Source of the DNA: Marinobacter sp. NP-4(2019)
GTDB lineage: Bacteria > Pseudomonadota > Gammaproteobacteria > Pseudomonadales > Oleiphilaceae
Assembly: GCF_003994855.1 (NCBI RefSeq)
Contig: NZ_CP034142.1
Location: 620,001 to 684,000, forward strand
Length of the DNA: 64,000 nucleotides
Direction of reading: 5' to 3'
Shown in pieces: positions 41,194 through 50,648 of the stretch (its first letter is position 1; the number at the start of each line of letters is the position of its first letter). The position numbers and the translations under genes were made by a program. Under the pieces are notes generated by a model. It was not told where the DNA came from and ran no database searches. It was given only the letters and a program-made list of their open reading frames with translations.

Positions 41194-43440
41194 ATGAGCA
41201 ATTCGAACAGCCAGACTGCCAACCGTTCGTCATCCAGCGGACCTGAGATGCATCAGGCTGATCTGGATAACTTGATAAAAAAGTTCGATAACGAATCGAA
41301 TTTTCGTGATCTGAAAGGAGTTCTCAAAACGCTGGTGACGGTCACCTGCGTTGTTCTCAGTATCTTCCATATTTACACAGCAGGTTTTGGTCTTCTTAAT
41401 GAGGTGACCCATCGCAACGTGCATATGGCCTTTATAATGGGCCTGCTGTTTATCGTATTTCCCAGGCGGCCGCCAAAGCATTTCAAGATCAACATGGGGT
41501 TGAGCCTTCTATACGGCGCGTTTTACCTGTTGATTGCCAACCAGCTTGTCCAGGCGCTGGCGGGAGACATTCCAGCTTGGTGGGGCTGGGGAATCTACGG
41601 CTTTGCTGGACTGATGGCGCTGTCTGCACTGCCCGTAGCTGCCCTGGGCGGCCGCAACAAGCCCAGTTGGATCGACTGGCCGTTGATGTTGGCGGGGGCA
41701 GGGTTCTCCGCTTATCTGATCGTCTTCTTCGAAGAGATCTTCATCATCAACGTTGGTTTCCCAAAAGCGTTCGATTACATAATGGGCGGCATCGCCGTGA
41801 TGCTGGTGGTTGAGGGTGCCCGTCGGACCATGGGTGAATCCCTGTCCATCATTGGTGTTCTGGCATTGTTGTACGCCATGTTTGGGCCCTATCTGCCGGG
41901 TGTAATGGCTCATCGTGGGTACGACATTATCCGTCTGGTAGAGCACTTGTATTTGGGCACCGAAGGTATCTATGGCATCGCCATTGGTGTGGTTGCGACC
42001 TATGTTTACCACTTCGTCTTATTTGGCGTACTGGCTCAGGCCTCCGGTCTTGGCCAATTGTTCATTGAGCTGGCAACTCTGGTTGCTGGTCGCTACTCGG
42101 GAGGTCCGGCAAAGGTGTCTGTCGTTTCGTCGGGCTTTTTCGGTATGATCTCGGGGTCCCCAGTCGCTAATACCGTCACTACCGGGGCATTCACGATCCC
42201 GATGATGAAAAGGTACGGGTTCAGTGGCCGTTTTGCCGCTGCCACGGAGGCCGCATCCTCTTGTGGTGGACAAGTCACCCCGCCGATTATGGGCGCCTCT
42301 GCGTTTGTCATGTCTGAAATGCTTGGCGTGCCCTATAATGAACTAATACTCATCGCCATCATCCCAGCCGCTTTCCACTACCTGGCTACGCTTTGCATGG
42401 TTCATTTCGAGTCCCGTCGGCTGAACCTTAAGGGCATGCCTGCTGACCAGATTCCCCGTCTAGGAGCCGTACTCGCCAAACATTGGCACCAAGTAATTCC
42501 GCTCGTTGTTATGGTGACTCTGTTGTTAATGCAGTTCACTCCGTTTCTCGCTGCGTTCTGGGGCATTATTCTGACCATTGCCTGTTCCTACATTCCTTTG
42601 GTGCTGCGGCCTTTAGGTTTCAGGAAGCTGGATCATGAGAGTGTACTTACGCCGCGTAGGTTGATCGATGGTCTCGAAGAGGGTGCTAAGCAGTCCATCG
42701 CCATTACCGCCGCCTGCGCCTGTGTTGGTTTCCTGTTGGGTGTCACCACGCTGACCGGGCTGGGCTTCAAGTTCTCCGGTGCCATTGTTGGCCTGGCTCA
42801 TGACTTTGGCAGCACGCTGGCGGCGTTCGTGCCTTTCGATCTCGTCACCGAAAATAGCCTGACCTTGTTCATCGCACTGTTATTGGTGGCTCTCGCTTGT
42901 ATCTTGATGGGCGCGGGGATCCCGACTACACCGACTTATATCATCTTGGCTTCTATTGTGGCGCCAGCGCTGGATGAGTTTGGGATCGCATTGTTGGCTT
43001 CCCACTTCTTTATCTTCTATTACGGTGTGTTGGCGGATGTGACGCCACCGGTCGCGTTGGCTGCGTATGCTGGGGCGGGCATTTCCGGTTCTGATCCAAT
43101 GCGGACAGGTGTTACAGCGTTTAGGCTATCCATGGGCAAGGCACTGGTGCCACTAATGTTCATCTACGCGCCGAGCCTGCTGTTCCTCGACTTCACCTGG
43201 TATGAATTCTCGATTGCCATGATCAGTGGCATCCTTTGTATTGTGGCGCTGTCAGCTGCCTACATCGGATTCTTCAGCGCGCCGCTATCGAAACTTGAGA
43301 AGATCGTGCTGAGCCTTGCCGGGTTGTCGTTGGTGGCACATAGCCCATGGCTACTAGTAATCTCTGGTGGCTTGGTTTTCGCCATTCTTGCCAGAAACTA
43401 TAGAATCGGAAACTATCAACTGTCGACTCAGACGGGTTAG
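41194..43440 (+). CDS. TRAP transporter permease, fused DctQM type (TAXI system)
   Basis: The 748-residue inner-membrane protein combines an N-terminal four-helix DctQ-like part (about residues 40-210) with a large DctM-like part. YSGGPAKVSVVSSGFFGMISGSPVANTVTTGAFTIPMMKRYGF, EAASSCGGQVTPPIMGASAFVM and ILMGAGIPTTPTYIILA are typical of TAXI-TRAP permeases. I chose ATG 41194 just after the DUF1850 stop. It completes the transporter and is followed by a second IclR regulator. Confidence 0.93.
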   Translation: MSNSNSQTANRSSSSGPEMHQADLDNLIKKFDNESNFRDLKGVLKTLVTVTCVVLSIFHIYTAGFGLLNEVTHRNVHMAFIMGLLFIVFPRRPPKHFKINMGLSLLYGAFYLLIANQLVQALAGDIPAWWGWGIYGFAGLMALSALPVAALGGRNKPSWIDWPLMLAGAGFSAYLIVFFEEIFIINVGFPKAFDYIMGGIAVMLVVEGARRTMGESLSIIGVLALLYAMFGPYLPGVMAHRGYDIIRLVEHLYLGTEGIYGIAIGVVATYVYHFVLFGVLAQASGLGQLFIELATLVAGRYSGGPAKVSVVSSGFFGMISGSPVANTVTTGAFTIPMMKRYGFSGRFAAATEAASSCGGQVTPPIMGASAFVMSEMLGVPYNELILIAIIPAAFHYLATLCMVHFESRRLNLKGMPADQIPRLGAVLAKHWHQVIPLVVMVTLLLMQFTPFLAAFWGIILTIACSYIPLVLRPLGFRKLDHESVLTPRRLIDGLEEGAKQSIAITAACACVGFLLGVTTLTGLGFKFSGAIVGLAHDFGSTLAAFVPFDLVTENSLTLFIALLLVALACILMGAGIPTTPTYIILASIVAPALDEFGIALLASHFFIFYYGVLADVTPPVALAAYAGAGISGSDPMRTGVTAFRLSMGKALVPLMFIYAPSLLFLDFTWYEFSIAMISGILCIVALSAAYIGFFSAPLSKLEKIVLSLAGLSLVAHSPWLLVISGGLVFAILARNYRIGNYQLSTQTG

Positions 43441-43452
43441 GGAGTAAACCAC

Positions 43453-44211
43453 TTGAGTGAGAAGGACTACACCGTTCCAGCCTTATACAAGGGGCTGCGC
43501 ATCTTGGAGATGTTTGACAGTAATTGTCGAGCATTGAGCCAGGTGGAAATGGCTGAACGCCTGGGGGTTAGCACAAACTCGATTTACCGGATCGTGCAGA
43601 CCCTGACCTCCATGGGGTACCTGAATAAAATCGGGACCAACACCTATGCGCTCGGCACTCAAGTGGTTTCCCGCGGTTTTAGTTATCTCGCCAGTCGTGA
43701 GATTGTCGAGGTGGCTGCTCCATTTATTACCCGGCTTCGGGACAGTACTTCGTTGTCTAGCCATGTTGGAGTTCGAGATGGCACTGAAGTGCTTTATGTG
43801 TTTCGAGCACTGGCTTTGCAGCGGGTCTCAGTGAACGTACCTGTGGGTACCCGTTTCCCCCTGCATACGACCGCGATGGGAAGGGCGCTCTTGATGGGGA
43901 TGGATCCTACGGAGTTGCAAAGCCTATTTCAGGGCCAACGGTTGGATGGTTACCCAAAGCCAGCCCCCCAGACAATGCCGGAGCTAACTGCGCTTTGTGA
44001 GAAAGAACGCGGACAGGGCTGGACTCGGCATTATTCTGATCATTCAACCGCGCTGGCGGTGCCCATCCGGAACTTTACTGGGCAGGTGATTGCTGCCATC
44101 AACATTTCTGGACCGGATCCGGTAATGAATGCCGAAGGAGTGATGGAAACGTTACTTGCGGAGCTGAAGCAAACAGCGTTGGATGTTATGCGCCAGGTGG
44201 GTGGAGTTTAG
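43453..44211 (+). CDS. IclR family transcriptional regulator (second copy in cluster)
   Basis: A 252-residue regulator starting with TTG, preceded by GGGAG. The winged helix is LRILEMFDSNCRALSQVEMAERLGVSTNSIYRIVQTLTSMGYL; the ligand domain has SSHVGVRDGTEVLYVFRALAL, PVGTRFPLHTTAMGRALLMG and STALAVPIRNFTGQVIAAINISGPD. It begins 12 nt after the fused permease and probably belongs to the same transcript, so this transport/catabolic unit is bracketed by two IclR genes. Confidence 0.9.
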   Translation: MSEKDYTVPALYKGLRILEMFDSNCRALSQVEMAERLGVSTNSIYRIVQTLTSMGYLNKIGTNTYALGTQVVSRGFSYLASREIVEVAAPFITRLRDSTSLSSHVGVRDGTEVLYVFRALALQRVSVNVPVGTRFPLHTTAMGRALLMGMDPTELQSLFQGQRLDGYPKPAPQTMPELTALCEKERGQGWTRHYSDHSTALAVPIRNFTGQVIAAINISGPDPVMNAEGVMETLLAELKQTALDVMRQVGGV

Positions 44212-44319
44212 CGCAGATTCTAACTACTACTCAGCACTTCTTAACTCACATTTTGGTGCATAACCATCACGGGCTGACCCGCGTATTGTGTGGATGGTGG
44301 GAGCTTTGGGCTATTGCTT

Positions 44320-45708
44320 TCAGCTTTTTGAAGTTACCACCTCCTTCCGAAGGAATTCGAGGAGGCGGGTGTCACGGGCGTGGGCAATGTTAATGCGCAG
44401 AGCGTGGCTGGCGTCACCATCCGTTAAAGTGAACAGGTGACCGGGAGCCAGGAAAATGCCTTGACTGGAAGCCTTGTGATTAAGGTCCATAATGTTGACC
44501 TTATCGGGTAGCGGACACCAAACATAGTATCCTCCGGTGGGAGGATGGATCTGATTCAATCCAATACTACCCAAAGCCGTCACTGCCTCGGCTCCCGCCT
44601 TCGCAACCCTGTCCCGGAGGCGACTCATGTGGCGCCGGTAACGGCCCTTTATGATCATCTCGTGAATCATGCCCTCGATCGCAGTTGAACCATTCACCAC
44701 CGTCAACATTTTAATGTCCGTCAGAGAGTGGATCAGTTTTCTGCTGGCGGCTATATAACCGCAACGTAGGCTGGCCGATAGGGTCTTCGAAAAGGTGCCG
44801 ACATATATTACGCGGTTCAGAGCGTCCAGTGACGCTAGATGGGGTGTGGAACGGGGCAGGATGTCTCCGAATGGGTCGTCTTCAATAATGGTCAAATCGT
44901 GTTGTTCAGCAATGCGCAAAACGGCATGCATGTTCTGCAGAGACATCGAGGTGCCTGTCGGATTATGTGCCATGGGTTGCACGAATAATAGCCGCGGCCG
45001 GTATGTCTGGATGGCCTGCTCCAGCTTTTCAATATCAAGTCCGTCTGGACCTCGGGGAACGCCAATGGTGCGGGCACGCTGGAGTCTCAGTTTCCCGAAC
45101 ATCGGGTAATAGCCAGGCGTTTCTACAAGGACGGGGTCATGTGCTTCAACATAATGTCGAATAATCAGATCAAAGGCATGGTTGGCGCCAAATGTCATGA
45201 GAACCTGATCGGGATGCGCGCTGATCGCACGGTCCAGCAGTACGCGTGATATATCTTCTCGAAGCTCCATTAAGCCTTGAGGGTTTCCATACTCAAATGC
45301 ATCGCCATCGTTTCCCACCCCCATTCGCTTGAACTGACGACGGATATCCGCATTTTCCATCCAGCTGGCTGGAAGGCGCCCATCCCCGGCTCTTACTTCG
45401 TAATGCTGGTTCAACTGCTCCCTGAGGAGGGATATCAGATCAACCGCTTCGGTGAAGTGCTCGGGTTTGATGTCAGGATGAGCTGGTCGGGCAATTTCAA
45501 CATAGAAGCCAGAGCCCCGCCGTGGCCGGACATAGCCAGTAGCTACCAAGCGGTCGTAAGCATCGATGATGGTGTTCTTCGAAACTCTAAAGGTATCTGC
45601 CGCACTGCGAATGGAAGGCAATCGAGAGCCTGCCGCCAGGTCTCCCTGCTCGATCTGGCTGACTAACTTGTCGGCGATCTGTTGGGCCTTAGCTGGCTCT
45701 TGAGTCAT
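44320..45708 (-). CDS. MocR/GabR-type regulator (GntR helix-turn-helix fused to aminotransferase domain)
   Basis: The 462-residue protein has an N-terminal GntR winged helix (LVSQIEQGDLAAGSRLPSIRSAADTFRVSKNTIIDAYDRL, about residues 12-75) and a fold-type I aminotransferase domain with the PLP Lys in YVGTFSKTLSASLRCGYIA. MocR proteins sense amino acids or PLP and usually act on a divergent gene. Here the divergent unit is the TRAP/HMG-CoA reductase operon, with repeated GAATTGTAC sites between them. Other MocR members control pyridoxine, GABA or taurine genes; the ligand here is unknown. Confidence 0.9.
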   Translation of the reverse strand: MTQEPAKAQQIADKLVSQIEQGDLAAGSRLPSIRSAADTFRVSKNTIIDAYDRLVATGYVRPRRGSGFYVEIARPAHPDIKPEHFTEAVDLISLLREQLNQHYEVRAGDGRLPASWMENADIRRQFKRMGVGNDGDAFEYGNPQGLMELREDISRVLLDRAISAHPDQVLMTFGANHAFDLIIRHYVEAHDPVLVETPGYYPMFGKLRLQRARTIGVPRGPDGLDIEKLEQAIQTYRPRLLFVQPMAHNPTGTSMSLQNMHAVLRIAEQHDLTIIEDDPFGDILPRSTPHLASLDALNRVIYVGTFSKTLSASLRCGYIAASRKLIHSLTDIKMLTVVNGSTAIEGMIHEMIIKGRYRRHMSRLRDRVAKAGAEAVTALGSIGLNQIHPPTGGYYVWCPLPDKVNIMDLNHKASSQGIFLAPGHLFTLTDGDASHALRINIAHARDTRLLEFLRKEVVTSKS

Positions 45709-45718
45709 GGCTCTCCCC

Positions 45719-45778
45719 GAATTGTACTTGTATTTTTATGGGCACAGTATGTGGGTCAATTACAAGAATTGTACCTTG
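45719..45778. promoter_or_regulatory. Direct-repeat operator candidate of the MocR regulator
   Basis: GAATTGTACTTG (45719-45730) and GAATTGTACCTTG (45766-45778) are direct repeats in the divergent promoter, immediately before the regulator start. The second overlaps the small palindrome TACAA-GAA-TTGTA (45761-45773). MocR-type regulators typically bind direct repeats in such places. Confidence 0.5.
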
Positions 45779-45979
45779 TCCAATTCATAACACTGCCCTA
45801 AGTTTGGCCTAGGCTCTGAACAAAAGTCCAGATGCCTCAAATTCTTAAAGGGAAGTCCGATAGCAGCTACTGTGCCTCATGGTGCCGGGTTTTCCAGAGC
45901 AGGAATGACGTCTAATAACAAACTGTGGCGCATTGGCTTTTAATATCGAAGCTTGTGGTCACTCACAATGGAGAGCGTT

Positions 45980-47038
45980 ATGAAAGCAAAGACCAACAAT
46001 AATCGTCGTGGTTTTCTAAAATCAATTGCTGCTGCCGTTATGGTGACCGCAGCTGTTGCCACTCCTTCCTTTGCCACTGCTGAGGAAATGCCTGAAGTAA
46101 GCTGGCGTATGCAGGCATTGTGGGATGCAGGAACCACACCTTATGAGTACGAGAAGAAGTTCGTTGAACGAGTTGCCGAGCTTACCGATGGCAAATTCCA
46201 AATCCGGCTGTTTGCCGGCGGCCAGCTTGCACCGTCGGCTCAGGCATTCGAAGCTGTCCGGGGCGGCGCCTTCCAGATGATGAAAACCTTTGACGGGTAT
46301 GAAGCTGGTTCCATCCCCGCGTTTGCCTTCACCAGTACCATCCCGTTTGGTTTCCCCGAATCGGATCAATACGAGGCCTGGTTCTATGAAAAAGGTGGGC
46401 TTGAGTTTGCTCGGGAAGCCTATGCCAAGGCTGGTCTCTTCTACATTGCGCCAACCGTTTACGGCCAAGAACCCATCCATGCGAAATTCCCGTTGAAATC
46501 TCTCGATGACCTCAAGGGCAAAAAGGGGCGCTTTGTGGGCCTTGCAAGTACCGTCATGGGCGAGTTCGGTGTAGCCACGACCGGGCTGCCGACCGCCGAG
46601 GTATACCAGGCTCTTGAAAAGGGGGTGATCGATCTCGCGGATCGCGGTGACTTGACTGCAAACCTGGAAGCTGGTCTGGGCGAGGTTGCGGGCTACGTGA
46701 TTGTCCCCGGGTTCCATCAGCCCACCACGGCTACGAGTTACGTAGCAAACCAAGGTGCCTACGACAAATTACCAGAGTCCTATAAGGCAGCTCTCGAAGT
46801 AGCCGCCCGGGAAGTATCCTCCTCCCTGCGACAGCATATCCTGGCTCAGGATGCTGTTGCGCTACAAAAGTTCAAAGAGCAGGGCGTGGAGGTAATTCAT
46901 TTGGATGCCAGCATTATCGCGGAAGGCCGTCCTGTCGCCATGAAGGCCTGGGAAAAGGCGGCTGGCGAGGACGAGCTGGCCAACCAGATCCTCGAAAGCC
47001 AAATCGCCTTCATGAAAGAACTCGGATTAATGGACTGA
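45980..47038 (+). CDS. TRAP transporter substrate-binding protein (DctP family), Tat signal
   Basis: A 352-residue periplasmic protein that starts MKAKTNNNRRGFLKSIAAAV, a twin-arginine signal with the NRRGFLK motif, cleaved near FATAEE. GGAGAG precedes ATG 45980, so this start is preferred over in-frame starts at 45953 and 45968. DctP features include IRLFAGGQLAPSAQAFEAVRGGAFQMM, YEAWFYEKGGLEFAREAYAKAG and DLKGKKGRFVGLASTVMGEFG. It heads a TRAP operon that ends with HMG-CoA reductase, so mevalonate or a related hydroxy acid is a plausible ligand. Confidence 0.9.
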   Translation: MKAKTNNNRRGFLKSIAAAVMVTAAVATPSFATAEEMPEVSWRMQALWDAGTTPYEYEKKFVERVAELTDGKFQIRLFAGGQLAPSAQAFEAVRGGAFQMMKTFDGYEAGSIPAFAFTSTIPFGFPESDQYEAWFYEKGGLEFAREAYAKAGLFYIAPTVYGQEPIHAKFPLKSLDDLKGKKGRFVGLASTVMGEFGVATTGLPTAEVYQALEKGVIDLADRGDLTANLEAGLGEVAGYVIVPGFHQPTTATSYVANQGAYDKLPESYKAALEVAAREVSSSLRQHILAQDAVALQKFKEQGVEVIHLDASIIAEGRPVAMKAWEKAAGEDELANQILESQIAFMKELGLMD

Positions 47039-47109
47039 CATCCATCGACTTATCGTAAGACCGCAGTTCGCCCCTTTGGGCGGGCTGCGACTCCCACCGA
47101 GGTTTATCT

Positions 47110-47622
47110 ATGGCTGTCTTGTTCGCCTATTGCCGGTCTATCACCGCGGTTAACCGCTGGATAGCCGTTGCAGTGTCCTTACTTGTCTTTGTGATGGTGG
47201 CTGTCATCACTTATGAAGTTGTCGCTCGCTACTTTTTCGATGCGCCAACGGTATGGGCGATGGAGTTATCGACTCTTCTGTTTGGTCCTTACTTCTTATT
47301 GGCAGGGCCCTACCTCCTCCACACAGCTGGACATGTGAATGTTGATATTCTTTACAGCCGACTCCCCGGGAGGGTTGCAGATATCCTGGATTGCTTCACC
47401 CACACGCTCATTGCCGTAGTGGCTGGAGTCTTCATCTACTACAGCTTGCCAGTCGCAATGAATGCCTATGACAGTGGCGAAACCTCTTTCACAGCTTGGA
47501 ATCCTGCTATCTGGCCTGTGAAGGCCTTGATTCCAGTGGCGTTTTCCCTGCTCCTTCTCCAGGCTTTGGCTGAGGCGATCCAGGCGGCTTGTCGCGGGTT
47601 TTCCAGGGAGGTCTCGGCATGA
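47110..47622 (+). CDS. TRAP transporter small permease (DctQ)
   Basis: The 170-residue protein has four membrane segments, beginning with WIAVAVSLLVFVMVAVITYEVVARYFF (the EVVARYFF motif is common in DctQ) and WAMELSTLLFGPYFLLAGPYLL. It starts 71 nt after the binding-protein stop and overlaps the following dctM gene by four bases (ATGA). Confidence 0.9.
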   Translation: MAVLFAYCRSITAVNRWIAVAVSLLVFVMVAVITYEVVARYFFDAPTVWAMELSTLLFGPYFLLAGPYLLHTAGHVNVDILYSRLPGRVADILDCFTHTLIAVVAGVFIYYSLPVAMNAYDSGETSFTAWNPAIWPVKALIPVAFSLLLLQALAEAIQAACRGFSREVSA

Positions 47623-48941
47623 GTTCAACACTGGTTCTGTCCGTGATGTTTATTGGCCTGCTGGTGTTGTTGCTCAGCGGTATGCCGCTAGCATTTGTCC
47701 TGGCGTCGCTCGCGGTACTTTTCACGATTGTGCTTTGGGGTGTGGATGCCCTGGTGCTGACCGTGCTCCAGACTTTTGACGCCATGACCTCTGATATTCT
47801 GCTGGCAATACCGCTGTATGTGCTGATGGCCAGTGTTTTGCAACGTTCCGGAATCATCGAGTCGCTGTATCGGGCCATGGAGCTCTGGTTTCGTCGTCTA
47901 CCCGGCGGGCTGGCAGTGGGCACCATTGCTATTTGCACAGTGATGGCCGCCATGACTGGGATAGTTGGCGCGGCAGTAGCCGCAATGGGCATTCTGGCAT
48001 TGCCGTCGATGCTTCAGCGCGGTTACGACCAACGCTTAGCGCTGGGCACCATTTGTGCTGGCGGCACGCTAGGCATTCTGATTCCGCCTTCGATTATCAC
48101 AATCGTATACGCCGCTACCGCACAAATCTCCGTGGGTAAGATGTTTGCCGCCGGAATTATTCCGGGCCTGGTGCTCGCAGGTCTTTATATTGCCTACATT
48201 GTCCTTCGGGCAGTCCTCGACCCAGAAAAGGCGCCGCGACAAACCGAGGGTGAATTCAACCTGCGAGAAATGTTTGCTTCCCTGAAATCGTTGATCTTGC
48301 CGACGCTGATCGTGTTCGCTGTGCTGGGTAGCATTTATGCGGGTATCGCTACTCCGACCGAGGCTGCCGCAGTTGGCGTTGTGGGCGCATTAATATCATC
48401 TGCGTTTCAGCGAGAGCTGCATTTCGCCAACTTAAAGGCTGCCGCAATGGATACGCTGAGGGTGACCACCATGATCATGTGGATCACCATTGGCGCGAAG
48501 ATTTTTGTCTCAATCTTTACCGGGACGGGTGGCGCCGATTCCCTGCTGCAATTCATTCAGGACCTGGAAGTGAATCGTTGGCTAGTCCTGCTGACCATGA
48601 TGTTGGTGCTGATCTTCCTGGGCTTATTCCTCGATGAGATTGGCATAATTTTGCTGTGTGTTCCGGTATTCCTGCCGATCATTGATACCTTCGGTTTCGA
48701 CCCATTGTGGTTCGGTGTGCTGTTCTTGATTACCGCACAGATGGCCTACATTACGCCCCCCTTTGGTTACACGCTCTTCTATATCAAAGGTGTGTTGCCG
48801 GATGGTATCGGTATGGAGACGGTTTACCGAGCTATTGTGCCCTTCCTGATTCTGCAGCTCATCGCCCTGACGCTGTTTATGTTATTCCCTGAGATTGTGA
48901 CCTGGCTGCCAGAACGGATAGCCCAGCCATCACATTCTTGA
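47619..48941 (+). CDS. TRAP transporter large permease (DctM)
   Basis: A 440-residue membrane protein with DctM landmarks: MFIGLLVLLLSGMPLAFVLASL, AMTGIVGAAVAAMGILALPSM, GTICAGGTLGILIPPSIITIVYA and QMAYITPPFGYTLFYIKG. Its ATG overlaps the dctQ stop, so the two are translationally coupled. The HMG-CoA reductase gene begins 19 nt later. Confidence 0.93.
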   Translation: MSSTLVLSVMFIGLLVLLLSGMPLAFVLASLAVLFTIVLWGVDALVLTVLQTFDAMTSDILLAIPLYVLMASVLQRSGIIESLYRAMELWFRRLPGGLAVGTIAICTVMAAMTGIVGAAVAAMGILALPSMLQRGYDQRLALGTICAGGTLGILIPPSIITIVYAATAQISVGKMFAAGIIPGLVLAGLYIAYIVLRAVLDPEKAPRQTEGEFNLREMFASLKSLILPTLIVFAVLGSIYAGIATPTEAAAVGVVGALISSAFQRELHFANLKAAAMDTLRVTTMIMWITIGAKIFVSIFTGTGGADSLLQFIQDLEVNRWLVLLTMMLVLIFLGLFLDEIGIILLCVPVFLPIIDTFGFDPLWFGVLFLITAQMAYITPPFGYTLFYIKGVLPDGIGMETVYRAIVPFLILQLIALTLFMLFPEIVTWLPERIAQPSHS

Positions 48942-48960
48942 GCACAGGAGATCACTGACC

Positions 48961-50229
48961 ATGAAAACCAAAACATCACGAATTCCTGGACTTCACAATC
49001 TGGCTCCCAAAGAACGCCTTAAAAAGGTTGTGGAAACCGCCGGACTGAATCAAAAAGTTCTCACCCACTTGGGTAATACCGGCAATCTGGATGCCGCTAC
49101 TGCGGATTCGATGATAGAGAATGTCATTGGCACACTGAACATTCCGCTAGGAATCGCGACCAACTTGGTCATTGACGGAGAAGAGATCTTGGTACCCATG
49201 GCAACAGAAGAGTCTTCCGTTGTCGCGGCAGTTTGTAATGCAGCTCGCCAATGCCGGGATACCGGGGGATTTACTACGGCTACGTCTGGTTCGCTGATGA
49301 TTGCTCAAGTGCAGCTGGTGGGTATTAGTAATCCGGAGTACGCCCGTCTGCAGATTCTGGAGCACAAGGCGGATATAAAAGTTATCTGCGACGAAACGGA
49401 TCCAGTGCTACTCAAGCATGGCGGCGGCTTCAGAGATATTGAAGTCCGTATCCTTGAGGGTCGAACCGGACCTATGGTTGTGACTCATTTGGTCGTAGAC
49501 ACTAGGGATGCTATGGGTGCGAATGCCGTTAACTCTATGGCGGAGGCGGTTGCGCCGAAGATTGCAGACTGGACCGGCGGCCGAACGTACCTTCGTATTC
49601 TGTCTAACTTGGCTGACCGACGATTGGCCCGGGCACGGGCTACCTGGTCACTTGAGGCTATTGGCGGAGCTGAGGTGCGTGATGGCATCCTGTCAGCTTA
49701 CGATTTCGCCGATATCGATCCTTATCGTGCCGCGACCCATAATAAGGGGGTTATGAACGGTGTCAGCGCTGTGGTCTTGGCTACTGGTAATGACACGCGA
49801 GCTGTTGAAGCCGGCGCTCACGCCTATGCGGCCCGTTCGGGACAGTATGGTTCTTTGACCCGATGGGAGGTTGATGCTGATGGAAACCTGACAGGCACTA
49901 TCGAAATGCCGATGGCGGTGGGACTCATTGGTGGGGCTACCCGCTCCCACCCGACAGCGCGCATTGCTCTCGACATTATGGGTGTTGAGACCGCTGACCG
50001 TTTGGCCCGAATTATTGCCGCGGTTGGCTTGGCTCAGAACTTTGCCGCACTCAAGGCACTTGCGACCACAGGAATCCAAAAAGGACACATGGCCCTGCAT
50101 GCGAAAAATATTGCAGTAATGGTTGGTGCCACGGGGGAAGAGGTAGATAAGGTTGCCAAGGAGCTAGTGTCTTTGGGTACGGTTCGTATGGATGTCGCAG
50201 AGGAGATTCTCAAGTCTCTCCGGGATTGA
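48961..50229 (+). CDS. mvaA: Class II hydroxymethylglutaryl-CoA reductase (degradative type)
   Basis: The 422-residue protein matches the class II HMG-CoA reductases of Pseudomonas mevalonii type: LTHLGNTGNLDAATADSMIENVIGTLNIPLGIATN, MATEESSVVAA, the GAN region of DAMGANAVNSMAEAVAP and the C-terminal HMALHAKNIAVMVGA with the catalytic His. In soil bacteria that grow on mevalonate the enzyme runs in the oxidative direction, making HMG-CoA with NAD. Its place at the end of a TRAP operon supports a catabolic role. The HMG-CoA lyase that would complete the path is not in this window. It could also serve isoprenoid synthesis, which I consider less likely. Confidence 0.92.
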   Translation: MKTKTSRIPGLHNLAPKERLKKVVETAGLNQKVLTHLGNTGNLDAATADSMIENVIGTLNIPLGIATNLVIDGEEILVPMATEESSVVAAVCNAARQCRDTGGFTTATSGSLMIAQVQLVGISNPEYARLQILEHKADIKVICDETDPVLLKHGGGFRDIEVRILEGRTGPMVVTHLVVDTRDAMGANAVNSMAEAVAPKIADWTGGRTYLRILSNLADRRLARARATWSLEAIGGAEVRDGILSAYDFADIDPYRAATHNKGVMNGVSAVVLATGNDTRAVEAGAHAYAARSGQYGSLTRWEVDADGNLTGTIEMPMAVGLIGGATRSHPTARIALDIMGVETADRLARIIAAVGLAQNFAALKALATTGIQKGHMALHAKNIAVMVGATGEEVDKVAKELVSLGTVRMDVAEEILKSLRD

Positions 50230-50648
50230 ACTCTACCTGGTGGATATAGTTGCCCCTGTTAAACCGGTCACGATAATAGAGAATCAATCGATGTCCGGAT
50301 GGGCAAGATATCAGAGATATTCACGTTTATTGGCGCAACGATTCTGGAGAGCAATATTGATGGCAATTTCGCCACTATAAACGAGGTATCGAATACTCAG
50401 AAATTGACGTTTCTTCTCTTCTGAGTTCAGAAGGAGTGAGAGCTCCATTGAAACTTAAGACTTCGATAAGAATTCGAGGAACGCCAAGAGGATGTTCTTG
50501 GACAACGTGACCTCCGGCCAGCTCGTACTGGGAATCAGGAGCAATAGAAGAGCAGCTTGGGTGATCTGCTGCTCAGTTCCAGCCGTTTGTGCGAAATTCC
50601 CAAGCTACTTAAAATATGGGCAATGGGAATCGAGTTCCGGAGGTTTGG
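50230..50648. other. Intergenic stretch of about 420 nt
   Basis: I see no supported gene: the short frames here lack ribosome binding sites and family resemblance. It lies between the mevalonate-type operon and the mobile region and may contain the left junction of the latter, but no direct repeat or tRNA sequence stands out. Confidence 0.4.

Noticed and set aside
50192..50380. Open frame overlapping the end of the HMG-CoA reductase gene
   Set aside because: Begins inside another gene, lacks a ribosome binding site and its downstream part gives no recognisable protein.
50230..50648. Transposase remnant after the HMG-CoA reductase gene
   Set aside because: A short translated stretch looked vaguely like an IS6-type start but no motif could be confirmed.
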